Part shown: positions 45,890-53,830 of the stretch, piece by piece
Layout of the letters: each line of letters starts with the position of its first letter
Numbering within the stretch: position 1 is the first letter of the stretch
NCBI GenBank assembly: GCA_031425195.1
Contig: JANPIX010000017.1
Location: forward strand, 164,868-228,867
Direction of reading: 5' to 3'
DNA from: JANPIX01 sp031425195
Lineage (GTDB): Bacteria; Pseudomonadota; Alphaproteobacteria; Rhodobacterales; Rhodobacteraceae
Length of the DNA: 64,000 bases
Notes under the pieces: model-generated
Databases searched by the model: none
Told to the model about the DNA's origin: nothing
The model's input: the letters and a program-made list of their open reading frames with translations, nothing else
Made by a program: the position numbers and the translations under genes

Positions 45890-47061
45890 TCGGCCTCCGG
45901 CACTGGCGGCAGGCCAAGCGCCGCCCGCTTTTCCGCAGCCGTCAGAAAATCCGCAGCCCCGACCCGCGCCCATTGCTGATCCCGCTCCACCGCAAGGGCG
46001 GGCACCATGTCCAGATCGGGCCGGAACTCCAGCGCCTCGCCCGTGAACGCGGCAAGCCAGTGCGACAGCGCCGCCGTCACCCGCGCGGCCAACGGCACCA
46101 CTGTCAGCCGGAAAAACGCGCGGTTGGCCTCCTGATAATTCGCATAGGTGGCGTCGCCCGGTATCCCCATCAGCATCGGCGGCACTCCAAAGGCGATGGC
46201 AATTTCGCGCGCAGCAGCCTCTTTGGTTTTCTGGAACTCCATGTCCGACGGGCTGAATCCCATCGGTTTCCAGTCCAGCCCCCCCTCCAGAAGCATCGGC
46301 CGCCCGGCGTTCTGCGCCCCCTGATGGTGCGCCTCCATCTCGCCCAGCAGACGGTCATACTGATCCGCACTCAGGCTCGATTGCCCGTCAGCCCCCTTGT
46401 AGACAATGGCCCCGCTCGGCCGCGCTGCATTGTCCAAAAGCGCCTTTGACCAACGGCTTGCCGCCACATGAACGTCAATTGCCACCGCCGCTGCCTGAAG
46501 CGGGCTGAACCCGTAATGATCGTCCTGCGGATGAAAACTGCGCACATGGCAAATCGGCTGCACCGCCTGCGTCATGTCGAACCGGTGCTTCTTTGATCCC
46601 ACGGTATAATCATAGGCTACGGGCCAGCCATCCGCACCCGGCACCAGCGCCATCCGGTCACTGCGCAGCACATGCAGTTCGGAGGGCATCAGCCCCGTCC
46701 CCTGCACCGCCTCCACATAGGCATTCCCCGACAGCAAAAGCTGCGCATAGATCGCCTCAAGCAGCTCTGCCCGCCCCTGCATCCCGTTCGGCCGCGCCAT
46801 CAGGTCCAACAGCGGATGCAGGTCATAGCGGCGGCTGGCATCCTGCAGGATCAACGGCAGGGCCGCCGCCGCCTCGGAAATCATCTTCACCGCACGAAAC
46901 CCGATGGGGTTGCCCAGAAACCCGGTCCGCGTCAGCGAAACCGTATCGCGCGCACTCCACGCCACACGGCCCCCACCGGCAAAGGCAACCACCGGCCCCG
47001 TGGCCGACGCCTTGGCCTCGGGCACTGCGGCCTGTTTCCCCCGAAAGAATTCGAACGCCAT
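45886..47061 (-). CDS. GTA portal protein, HK97 family (orfg3)
   Basis: A 391-residue portal subunit, beginning MAFEFFRGKQAAVPE and containing the family stretches LLLSGNAYVEAV, KALLDNAARPSGAI and FGVPPMLMGIPGDATYANY. The dodecamer forms the DNA entry channel. ATG at 47061 is preferred over 47076 by alignment to the family N-terminus. A 133-base spacer separates it from the terminase gene. Confidence 0.93.
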   Translation of the reverse strand: MAFEFFRGKQAAVPEAKASATGPVVAFAGGGRVAWSARDTVSLTRTGFLGNPIGFRAVKMISEAAAALPLILQDASRRYDLHPLLDLMARPNGMQGRAELLEAIYAQLLLSGNAYVEAVQGTGLMPSELHVLRSDRMALVPGADGWPVAYDYTVGSKKHRFDMTQAVQPICHVRSFHPQDDHYGFSPLQAAAVAIDVHVAASRWSKALLDNAARPSGAIVYKGADGQSSLSADQYDRLLGEMEAHHQGAQNAGRPMLLEGGLDWKPMGFSPSDMEFQKTKEAAAREIAIAFGVPPMLMGIPGDATYANYQEANRAFFRLTVVPLAARVTAALSHWLAAFTGEALEFRPDLDMVPALAVERDQQWARVGAADFLTAAEKRAALGLPPVPEAE

Positions 47062-47194
47062 TCCCGTCTCCCTCACCCTGCCCCGACCCCGCTGTCAAAG
47101 GCATCGACACCGCCGTCAGATCACCCCCGAACCATAGGGGCACGACCGCTTACATTCTGTCACCCCACCGCGCGCCGCCCCTGCAACACCCTCT

Positions 47195-48574
47195 TTAAAG
47201 CGTCCGCACCTGCGGTCTGACCCACGCCTGTGCCGGTTCGATCATCAGATCGGTCAACGCCCAGACCAGCGCATCCACCCGGTCGGGGCTCCCCCGCCCC
47301 TCGAACCCCGTCAACGTCATGCGGCACATCTGATCTTCCAGCCGCCCCAGATCACCCGACGCCGGGCTGCGCAGATGACGCACCCGCCCCTGTTCGTACA
47401 ACGCTGCCACAGGTTCGGCGCGGGCGGTCTTGCCCCGCGACGCGCGCACCGCCCGAAACGGCACCAGCGCGTCAATCTGCCGGATCACCGATTGCACCAT
47501 GTCCCCGCCCTGATTGACCTCGGCCACCAGACGGTCCGCACCGTGCCGCCGCATCGCATCAATCGCGGCCCGCGCCCAGGTGTCGGGGCTGGCACCCCCC
47601 ACCGACGCATCCTCCAGCACATAAGCCTGCCAGGTCTGCGGCGGCCCCTCAGTCACCGCCCCCACCACCAGTATTCCGCATTCGTCCGATCCCGCATGCC
47701 CCGTCACCGGCGGGTCCACCGCCACCACGATGCGGCTCATCGCGGGCACCTTGTCCACCCGCGCGCGTTCCAGCACCGACGTGGTCCACAGCGCCCCCTC
47801 GGCATCCTCCAAAAGCAAACCCTCCAACTCCTGCCGCCCGAGCCGCGTCCCGGCATAGCGGGTGCGGACCTCCTCCAGAAACGACGCGGCCAGATAGGCA
47901 CGGTTCGCCTCGGTCGGCGCATGGGTTACCACCGTCGACGGGTTTTTCAGGATCGCTTTCAACACCCCCACATTGCGCGGCGTCGTCGTTACCACCTGAC
48001 GCGGGTTGGGGCCCAGCCGCAGCGCGAACTGCAACTGATCCCACGCTTCCTCGGCCCGCTTCCACTTGGCCAACTCGTCCACCCATGCGGCATCGAACTG
48101 CGGCCCGCGCAGACTTTCCGGCTCATGCGCCGAAAACACCTGCGCCACGGCACCATTGGGCCAGACCAGACGCTTGCGCCCCGCTTCCCATTCCGGGCGC
48201 CGGTCCGGCGGGCTGCATGCCAGTATCCCGCTTTCGCCGAACACCATCACCTCGCGCACCTGATCGACTGTCTCTCCCACAAGCGCCACGCGCGCGGAAC
48301 GGCCCTTGTCACCGGGGCGGGACCCTTCCACTTCGGCTCGCACCCATTCTGCACCGGCCCGCGTCTTGCCCGCCCCGCGCCCTCCCATGATGACCCATGT
48401 CTTCCACGCGCCCTCCGGTGCAAGCTGATGCGGCAAGGCCCAGAACTCGAACATCCACGGCAACGCCATCAGCGCCGCCTCGCTCAGCCCGCCCAGAAAC
48501 TCATCCACAACGTCCGGCGTCGCGGAGCCGAGCCAGCCTGCGCCCGATTTCATCGCGTGCCGCGTCAAAGTCAT
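47195..48574 (-). CDS. GTA large terminase (orfg2)
   Basis: A 459-residue packaging motor. Walker A is GGRGAGKTRAGAEW (about residues 64-77), Walker B is FDAAWVDELAKW, and the C-terminal nuclease has its acid cluster in VAVDPPVTGHAGSDECG. In GTAs the enzyme fills heads with near-random host DNA. The ATG at 48574 follows GGAG on the minus strand and overlaps the end of orfg1 by 74 bases. Confidence 0.94.
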   Translation of the reverse strand: MTLTRHAMKSGAGWLGSATPDVVDEFLGGLSEAALMALPWMFEFWALPHQLAPEGAWKTWVIMGGRGAGKTRAGAEWVRAEVEGSRPGDKGRSARVALVGETVDQVREVMVFGESGILACSPPDRRPEWEAGRKRLVWPNGAVAQVFSAHEPESLRGPQFDAAWVDELAKWKRAEEAWDQLQFALRLGPNPRQVVTTTPRNVGVLKAILKNPSTVVTHAPTEANRAYLAASFLEEVRTRYAGTRLGRQELEGLLLEDAEGALWTTSVLERARVDKVPAMSRIVVAVDPPVTGHAGSDECGILVVGAVTEGPPQTWQAYVLEDASVGGASPDTWARAAIDAMRRHGADRLVAEVNQGGDMVQSVIRQIDALVPFRAVRASRGKTARAEPVAALYEQGRVRHLRSPASGDLGRLEDQMCRMTLTGFEGRGSPDRVDALVWALTDLMIEPAQAWVRPQVRTL

Positions 48575-48827
48575 GGGTGCAGTCTCCTGCGACCCCGGCA
48601 ACCTGCTTGCGGAGCTTGTCAACACGTGTCCTTTCATCCATCACCATCTGGAACGCGGCCTTGAGGTCGCGCACGGCCTGCATGGCCGCCTTCACCTCAT
48701 CCACCCGACCTTCGCGCAGCGCCTTCATTGCCGCGATCAGATCCAGCGCCGAGTCCTGATAAAGTTGCTCTGTCGCCAGAAGAATGTCCTCTGGCATGCC
48801 GTTACCGGCTGTCCGTCCCGTTTCCAT
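48501..48827 (-). CDS. GTA small terminase-like protein (orfg1)
   Basis: A 108-residue, mainly helical protein (LATEQLYQDSALDLIAAMKA, heptads of a coiled coil) equivalent to R. capsulatus rcc01682, proposed as the GTA small terminase. It is the first gene of the cluster. Alternative start: ATG at 48797. The C-terminal third is encoded across the start of the large terminase gene. Confidence 0.87.
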   Translation of the reverse strand: METGRTAGNGMPEDILLATEQLYQDSALDLIAAMKALREGRVDEVKAAMQAVRDLKAAFQMVMDERTRVDKLRKQVAGVAGDCTHDFDAARDEIGRRLARLRDAGRCG

Positions 48828-48869
48828 ACTTGCGGTGCCCGCCTCTCATGCCACTCCGCACGAGCGAAA

Positions 48870-48905
48870 CAAAAAAGCGGCCCGGGGTCCGATCCCCAGC
48901 CGCTT
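48870..48905 (-). terminator. Intrinsic terminator in the leader of the GTA cluster
   Basis: Read on the minus strand: AAGCGGC-TGGGG-ATCGGA-CCCC-GGGCCGCTT followed by TTTTTG, a stem of seven plus four pairs with a small bulge and a run of six T including the stem end. It lies 43 bases before the orfg1 start and 130 bases after the mltG stop. It may just end the mltG transcript or act as an attenuator for the GTA genes. Confidence 0.82.
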
Positions 48906-48930
48906 GCCCATCTCTCCTAGCATGTCGAAA

Positions 48931-48959
48931 TCACTACATCAGAACGCACGCAAAGTCAA
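48931..48959 (-). promoter_or_regulatory. Possible promoter upstream of the GTA leader terminator
   Basis: On the minus strand TTGACT (plus 48954-48959) lies in an AT-rich stretch unlike the surroundings, with TAGTGA 17 bases on (plus 48931-48936). The -10 match is weak. If real, RNA from here would meet the terminator at 48870-48905 before reaching orfg1. Confidence 0.3.
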
Positions 48960-49034
48960 TAAAAACTATTCTGTTTCAAAGGCTTGGCGGGCGTTCCTGT
49001 AACGATTTGTTAATGACCGCCCCTGCAGCGGGCA

Positions 49035-50210
49035 CTATTCCCCCTGCACGCCCGTCACGCCATCCTGCTCGGCCTGCGCCTCCAGCGCGCGCCACCGGGC
49101 GACGTTTTCGTTGTGCTCTTCCAGCGTCTTGGCAAAGGCATGCCCACCCGTGCCATCCGCCACAAAGAACAGATCTTCCGTCGCCGCCGGGTTCACCGCG
49201 GCCTCGATCGCGTCGCGCCCGGGGTTGGCAATCGGCGTCGGCGGCAGCCCCGTGATCACATAAGTGTTGTAGGGCGTCTCGCGGCGCAGTTCGCTTTGCC
49301 GCAAGCCACGTCCAAGCGCACCCTCGCCGCGCGTCACGCCGTAAATCACCGTCGGGTCCGTCTGCAGCCTCATCCCCGACCGCAATCGGTTCACGAACAC
49401 CCCTGCCACACGCGGACGTTCGGCCGCGACGCCGGTTTCCTTTTCCACGATGGACGCCATCACCAGCGCCTCTTCGGGCGTGTCGTAAGGCAGGTCCGCC
49501 GCCCGGGCCGCCCACAGTTCGGCCAGAATGGCCGTCTGCCGGTCCGCCATCAGGGCCAGCAACTCCCCCCGGTCCGCGCCGCGTGCCACGTCATAACTGT
49601 TGGGCGCAAGCGACCCTTCGGCCGGCACCGCCGCTATTTCACCCGTCAGAAACGGCGCTTTGCGCAGGCTGTCCACCACCTGCCAGCTTGTCGCACCCTC
49701 GGCCAGCGTTACCCGGAAACGCAGATCAGCCTCGTCCGCCACGGCGGCATATTCCGCAGGAACCTCGCCCGCCGGATCAAACGCCACCACCTCGCGGAAT
49801 TCGTTCGTCGCGGGGTCCAGTTCGTTCAACTGTACCTCTGCGGTCGTCACCCCGATCCGCAGATTGACCTCGCGCCCGCAAGTCGACGGCCCGCCCTCGG
49901 TCAGATCATCCAGAACAGCCCCCATCGATGCACCCGACTCCACCAGATAGCTGCCGAATTTCAACTGGCTGGCCTTGCCCGAATACTGCGCCCCGATCCG
50001 GAAGATCCGCGCATCGCTCACCGCACCCTGCGCTTCAAGCGCGCGGCTCACTTCGGCCAGATTGTCGCCCTGCGCCACGCGCACGCAGATTGGCGCCGTC
50101 AAAGGCCCCGGCCCCGTATACTGCTGCCGCCCCCAGGCAAGCACCCCCGCCGCCAGAACCAGCACCACCACGAAAAGCGTCAGCGCGTTTGAGGCGACGG
50201 CCCGCCACAT
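49035..50210 (-). CDS. mltG: Endolytic murein transglycosylase
   Basis: A 391-residue YceG-like enzyme that cuts nascent glycan strands. One N-terminal transmembrane helix (LTLFVVVLVLAAGVLAWG), a LysM-like part, then the YceG domain with the catalytic glutamate in ASIVEKETG and the conserved LQTDPTVIYG. Its ATG overlaps the fabF stop by one base (TGATG). fabF-mltG linkage is normal in alphaproteobacteria. The GTA cluster follows downstream. Confidence 0.93.
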   Translation of the reverse strand: MWRAVASNALTLFVVVLVLAAGVLAWGRQQYTGPGPLTAPICVRVAQGDNLAEVSRALEAQGAVSDARIFRIGAQYSGKASQLKFGSYLVESGASMGAVLDDLTEGGPSTCGREVNLRIGVTTAEVQLNELDPATNEFREVVAFDPAGEVPAEYAAVADEADLRFRVTLAEGATSWQVVDSLRKAPFLTGEIAAVPAEGSLAPNSYDVARGADRGELLALMADRQTAILAELWAARAADLPYDTPEEALVMASIVEKETGVAAERPRVAGVFVNRLRSGMRLQTDPTVIYGVTRGEGALGRGLRQSELRRETPYNTYVITGLPPTPIANPGRDAIEAAVNPAATEDLFFVADGTGGHAFAKTLEEHNENVARWRALEAQAEQDGVTGVQGE

Positions 50211-51472
50211 CAGATCGTACCCCGGCCCAGAACAAGGCTCGCATTGGTGCCGCCGAACCCGAAGGAATTCGACAGTGCCACGTCGATCCGCCGCTTCACC
50301 GCGGTGTTGGCCGCAAGGTCAAGCCGGGGCTGCACGGCGGGATTGTCCAGATTGATCGTCGGCGGGGCAATCTGATCCCGCATCGCAAGGATGCAGAAGA
50401 TCGCCTCCACCGCCCCCGCCGCACCCAGCAGATGCCCGATTGACGATTTGGTCGAACTCATCGTCGCCTTTTCCGCCGCATCGCCCAATATCCGCTCCAC
50501 CGCGGCAAGTTCGATTGTGTCAGCCATGGTCGATGTGCCATGCGCGTTAATGTAATCCACCTGCCCGGGCGCAATCCCCGCCCGCTTCAGCGCCATTTCC
50601 ATGCTGCGGTACGCGCCGTCGCCGTCTTCGGCAGGGGCCGTGATGTGATAGGCGTCTCCCGACAGCCCATAGCCCAGAACCTCGGCATAAATCTTGGCGC
50701 CGCGCGCCACGGCGTGCTCATATTCCTCCAGCACGACAATGCCCGCACCCTCGCCCATCACGAAACCGTCGCGGTCCATGTCATAGGGCCGCGATGCCTT
50801 GGTCGGATCATCCGCCCGCTTGGTGCTCAGCGCCTTGCAGGCATTGAACCCGGCAATGCCAATCTCGGAAATAGGCGCTTCCGCCCCGCCCGCCACCATG
50901 ACGTCCGCATCCCCCCACTGGATCAGCCGCGCCGCGTCACCAATCGCATGCGCGCCCGTCGAACAGGCCGTCACAACCGAATGGTTAGGCCCCTTGAACC
51001 CGAACCGGATCGACACCTGCCCTGACACAAGGTTGATCAGGCACGATGGGATAAAGAACGGCGAAACCCGTTTCGGCCCTTTTTCGCGGATCAGAACCGC
51101 CGTGTCCGCAATCGTGGAAAGCCCGCCTATCCCCGATCCGATCATCACACCCGTCCGATACCGGTCCTCATCCGTCGCAGGTTCCCATCCCGAATCCCGC
51201 ACCGCCTGAACGGCCGCCGCCATGCCATACAGAATGAAGTCATCGACCTTGCGCTGGTCCTTCGGTTCCATCCAGTCATCGGCGTTGAATGTGCCGTCCG
51301 ATCCATCGCCCAGCGGAATCTCGCAGGCATACTGCGTCACCACATTCGTGGTGTCGAACCGCTTGATCAACTCCGCCCCTGATTGCCCCGCAATCAGCCG
51401 CGCCCAGGTTTCCTCAACCCCGCACGCCAGGGGCGTCACCATGCCCAGACCCGTCACAACCACACGCCGCAT
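50210..51472 (-). CDS. fabF: 3-oxoacyl-ACP synthase II
   Basis: A 420-residue condensing enzyme that elongates acyl-ACP with malonyl-ACP. The catalytic triad is Cys in VTACSTGAHAIG, His in NAHGTSTMADT and His in SIGHLLGAAGA. The ATG at 51472 (MRRVVVTGLGMVTPLACG) is the standard N-terminus. It is the third gene on this strand after fabG and acpP; a hairpin with T-run lies between acpP and fabF, allowing higher acpP expression. Confidence 0.96.
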   Translation of the reverse strand: MRRVVVTGLGMVTPLACGVEETWARLIAGQSGAELIKRFDTTNVVTQYACEIPLGDGSDGTFNADDWMEPKDQRKVDDFILYGMAAAVQAVRDSGWEPATDEDRYRTGVMIGSGIGGLSTIADTAVLIREKGPKRVSPFFIPSCLINLVSGQVSIRFGFKGPNHSVVTACSTGAHAIGDAARLIQWGDADVMVAGGAEAPISEIGIAGFNACKALSTKRADDPTKASRPYDMDRDGFVMGEGAGIVVLEEYEHAVARGAKIYAEVLGYGLSGDAYHITAPAEDGDGAYRSMEMALKRAGIAPGQVDYINAHGTSTMADTIELAAVERILGDAAEKATMSSTKSSIGHLLGAAGAVEAIFCILAMRDQIAPPTINLDNPAVQPRLDLAANTAVKRRIDVALSNSFGFGGTNASLVLGRGTI

Positions 51473-51585
51473 GCCCGACCTCATCCCGTTCAACCGTCGC
51501 AAAGTGATACACGCCGGCCAAGGCTCGCGCAACCAAGGCCCGCCTTCACAGCCCCGTCCTGCGCGACGCTGCCGGTTCCGGAAAG

Positions 51586-51610
51586 CAAAAAGGCGGCCCA
51601 AAAGCCGCCC
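51586..51610 (-). terminator. Terminator after acpP
   Basis: On the minus strand GGCGGC-TTTTGG-GCCGCC followed by TTTTTGC. It lies between acpP and fabF and probably ends most acpP transcripts. Confidence 0.85.
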
Positions 51611-51638
51611 CTTGCCACAATAACAGAACTCGAACCGC

Positions 51639-51872
51639 TCAGGCTGCCTTGGAAATGAACCCGACAGCGTCGCCAAAGGTCTGGATCGTTTCGGCAGCGT
51701 CGTCCGGGATTTCAATGCCAAACTCTTCTTCGAACGCCATCACCAGTTCCACGGTGTCAAGGCTGTCGGCGCCCAGATCGTCGATGAACGACGCATTCTC
51801 GGTCACCTTGTCCTCTTCGACGCCCAGATGTTCGACGACGATCTTTTTCACACGGTCTGCGATGTCGCTCAT
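51639..51872 (-). CDS. acpP: Acyl carrier protein
   Basis: A 77-residue acidic carrier of fatty acid synthesis. The phosphopantetheine serine is in GADSLDTVELVMAFEEEF. AGGA precedes the ATG on the minus strand. It sits between fabG and fabF as in most proteobacteria, with its own promoter and terminator, matching its very high expression. Confidence 0.97.
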   Translation of the reverse strand: MSDIADRVKKIVVEHLGVEEDKVTENASFIDDLGADSLDTVELVMAFEEEFGIEIPDDAAETIQTFGDAVGFISKAA

Positions 51873-51930
51873 GTCATTCCTCGTTCAGGTTGCGGGGACG
51901 TGGCCCCGATCTCGTTGTTCGCTTCGCCCA

Positions 51931-51958
51931 TCATTAGGGCATCCCACAGGCAGATCAA
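51931..51958 (-). promoter_or_regulatory. Likely acpP promoter
   Basis: On the minus strand TTGATC (plus 51953-51958) and TAATGA (plus 51931-51936), spaced by 16 bases, about 60 bases upstream of acpP. Confidence 0.5.
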
Positions 51959-52021
51959 GGCTGTCCGTGCTCTCAGGCGCGCCTATAGCAAGGGCTGATA
52001 CCCATGGCAAACGCTTTCCCG

Positions 52022-52759
52022 TCAGATCATCGCCATCCCGCCGTTGACGTGCAGGGTGGCGCCGGTCACATAGCCCGCCTCGGCACTGGCAAGGTACAGA
52101 ACCGCCGCCGCAATCTCGTCCGCCTCACCCATCCGGCCCGCCGGCACCTGTGTCAGGATGCGCGCTTTCTGTTCGTCATTCAGTTTGTCGGTCATGGCTG
52201 TGGTGATAAACCCCGGGGCCACACAGTTGACGGTGACATTCCGGCTCGCCACTTCGGCAGCAAGGGATTTCGACATGCCAACCATGCCCGCCTTGCTCGC
52301 CGCATAGTTGCCCTGCCCGGCGTTGCCGGTCGTGCCAACAACCGAACTGATGTTCACGATCCGGCCCCAGCGCGCCTTCATCATTCCGCGCAACACGCCC
52401 CGGCACAGCCGGAAGGTAGAGGTCAGGTTCACGTCGATCACCGCCTGCCATTCCGCATCCGACATCCGCATGAACAGATTATCCTTCGTGATGCCCGCAT
52501 TGTTCACCAGAATGTCAACCGCCCCCATCGCGTCAACGGCCTGCTTCGGCAGGGCCTCGACCGCCGCCATGTCGCTCAGATCACAGGGCACCACATGGAC
52601 GCGCGACCCGAGTTCTGCCGCCAGCGCCGCCAGCGGCTCCATCCGCGTTCCCGAAATCGCCACCGTGGCCCCCGCGGCGTGAAGCGTGCGCGCAATGGCG
52701 GCCCCGATCCCCCCCGAAGCACCCGTCACAAGCGCCGATTTTCCCGTCAGATCAAACAT
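52022..52759 (-). CDS. fabG: 3-oxoacyl-ACP reductase
   Basis: A 245-residue NADPH-dependent SDR. The cofactor motif is TGASGGIG, the NAG motif is VNNAGITKDNL, and the catalytic residues are Ser in NISSVVG and YAASK. The C-terminal ATLHVNGGMAMI is typical of FabG. It reduces 3-oxoacyl-ACP. acpP follows downstream, but the upstream fabD is separated from it by the DUF2726 gene on the other strand. Confidence 0.95.
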   Translation of the reverse strand: MFDLTGKSALVTGASGGIGAAIARTLHAAGATVAISGTRMEPLAALAAELGSRVHVVPCDLSDMAAVEALPKQAVDAMGAVDILVNNAGITKDNLFMRMSDAEWQAVIDVNLTSTFRLCRGVLRGMMKARWGRIVNISSVVGTTGNAGQGNYAASKAGMVGMSKSLAAEVASRNVTVNCVAPGFITTAMTDKLNDEQKARILTQVPAGRMGEADEIAAAVLYLASAEAGYVTGATLHVNGGMAMI

Positions 52760-52882
52760 GATGGCCCCTTCGCGTCCTGCTGTTCACCGCGTTCTAGCAG
52801 CACCCCTTGCACAGCACCACCCAACTGCAATGCTGTGGCGGCCCAGAATCACCTGGCGCGCCCGCGTCACAGGGAATTCAGC

Positions 52883-53536
52883 ATGGGTAAGACAGTCACG
52901 GCACCCGCCTCTGATCAGCCCGAGTATCTGGTCTTCATACTGCTCGTGGTGCTGGTTGTGTTTGCCATCTCCCGGCTCGGATCCCGGCGGCATCGCAGCA
53001 GCCCCCCCTATCAGCGCTATGCAAAACCCTCGTCTGTCGCGTCATTCACGCCCTTGCCTCCGACAACGCTCAACCCCGTCCTCACCCACGACCAGCTGGA
53101 AGCCGTCTCATCAGTCTCCTTCGAAACCCAACCACTTCTGAACAAATCCGAAGCGCGCCTGCTGCCTCTTCTCGAATCACTGACGCGCGCCCATGGCGAT
53201 GGCCACCGGCTGATGGCACAGGTTTCACTGGGTGAGATTCTGCGCCCAAAGCCGAACAGCGCGCCCCATCACATGCTGGATGCGGCCTATCGCTCGATCA
53301 ATTCAAAGCGGCTTGATTTCGCGATCTTCAACCGCTTTGGCCATCTGGTGGCGGCCATCGAATATCAGGGGCACGGCCACCACAGTCACGATCGCACTTT
53401 CCTGCGAGATGCCGTCAAACGCGAAGCCCTGCGCAAGGCGGGCGTCCCCTATGTCGAAGTGCCCGCCGAATTCACCACCGAAGGCGTCACCCTGCAGATC
53501 AGAACAGCCCTGACCTCCCCCCGCAGCCAAATCTGA
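52883..53536 (+). CDS. DUF2726 protein, membrane-anchored, probable nuclease-like fold
   Basis: A 217-residue protein. One N-terminal transmembrane helix (YLVFILLVVLVVFAISRLGS), a proline-rich linker, then a DUF2726 domain: LDFAIFNRFGHLVAAIEYQG is the D...E-x-Q/K core, and VKREALRKAGVPYVEVPAE the end, as in PD-(D/E)xK-like folds. The related DUF2726 proteins have no known reaction. It lies opposite to fabG and fabD and splits the fab cluster. Its 3' end was tandemly duplicated (see the repeat entry). Confidence 0.78.
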   Translation: MGKTVTAPASDQPEYLVFILLVVLVVFAISRLGSRRHRSSPPYQRYAKPSSVASFTPLPPTTLNPVLTHDQLEAVSSVSFETQPLLNKSEARLLPLLESLTRAHGDGHRLMAQVSLGEILRPKPNSAPHHMLDAAYRSINSKRLDFAIFNRFGHLVAAIEYQGHGHHSHDRTFLRDAVKREALRKAGVPYVEVPAEFTTEGVTLQIRTALTSPRSQI

Positions 53537-53808
53537 CCCGCCCGCTATCCTCTTTGCCGAAATATACTCGGGGGGCTTTCGGCCCGCCCGAAAGCGGGGG
53601 CAGACAGCCCCCTCCCCAGCTCAAAAATGAGCGCAGTCTCGCCATGATCCGACAACGCCCGACAAGGCCAAGCCGAAGGTTCGCCCTGCAAATCATAACT
53701 GTCCTGACCAAAAGCGGCGAACCACATCCGCCGCCCATCCTCTTTGCCCAAATATCCTCGGGGGGGCTTTCGGCATCGCCGAAAGCGGGGGCAGACAGCC
53801 CCCTCCCC
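53480..53808 (+). repeat. Degenerate tandem duplication of the DUF2726 gene tail plus palindromic element
   Basis: Copy 1 (about 53480-53617) holds the last codons of the gene and then ATCCTCTTTGCCGAAATATA, CTCGGGGGG, a GCTTTCGG hairpin and GGGGGC-AGACA-GCCCCC. Copy 2 (about 53674-53808) repeats this order with mutations: CCGAAGG, CCTGCAAATCATAACTGTCC, CTGACC, ATCCTCTTTGCCCAAATATC and the same two hairpins. The offset is 190-194 bases. Copy 2 lacks a reading frame that matches well, so it is a decayed gene end. Confidence 0.8.
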
Positions 53809-53830
53809 GGCCCTTAAAAGTGTCCGGCCG

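Noticed and set aside
47375..48664. Open frame of 429 codons antisense to the large terminase
   Set aside because: Mirror of the terminase codon bias; composition RHP-rich.
34871..48827. Prophage interpretation of the minus-strand phage-like cluster
   Set aside because: No integrase, repressor, replication, lysis genes or attachment repeats; gene order and sizes match a GTA, and the flanks (cysE, mltG, fabF) are conserved chromosomal genes.
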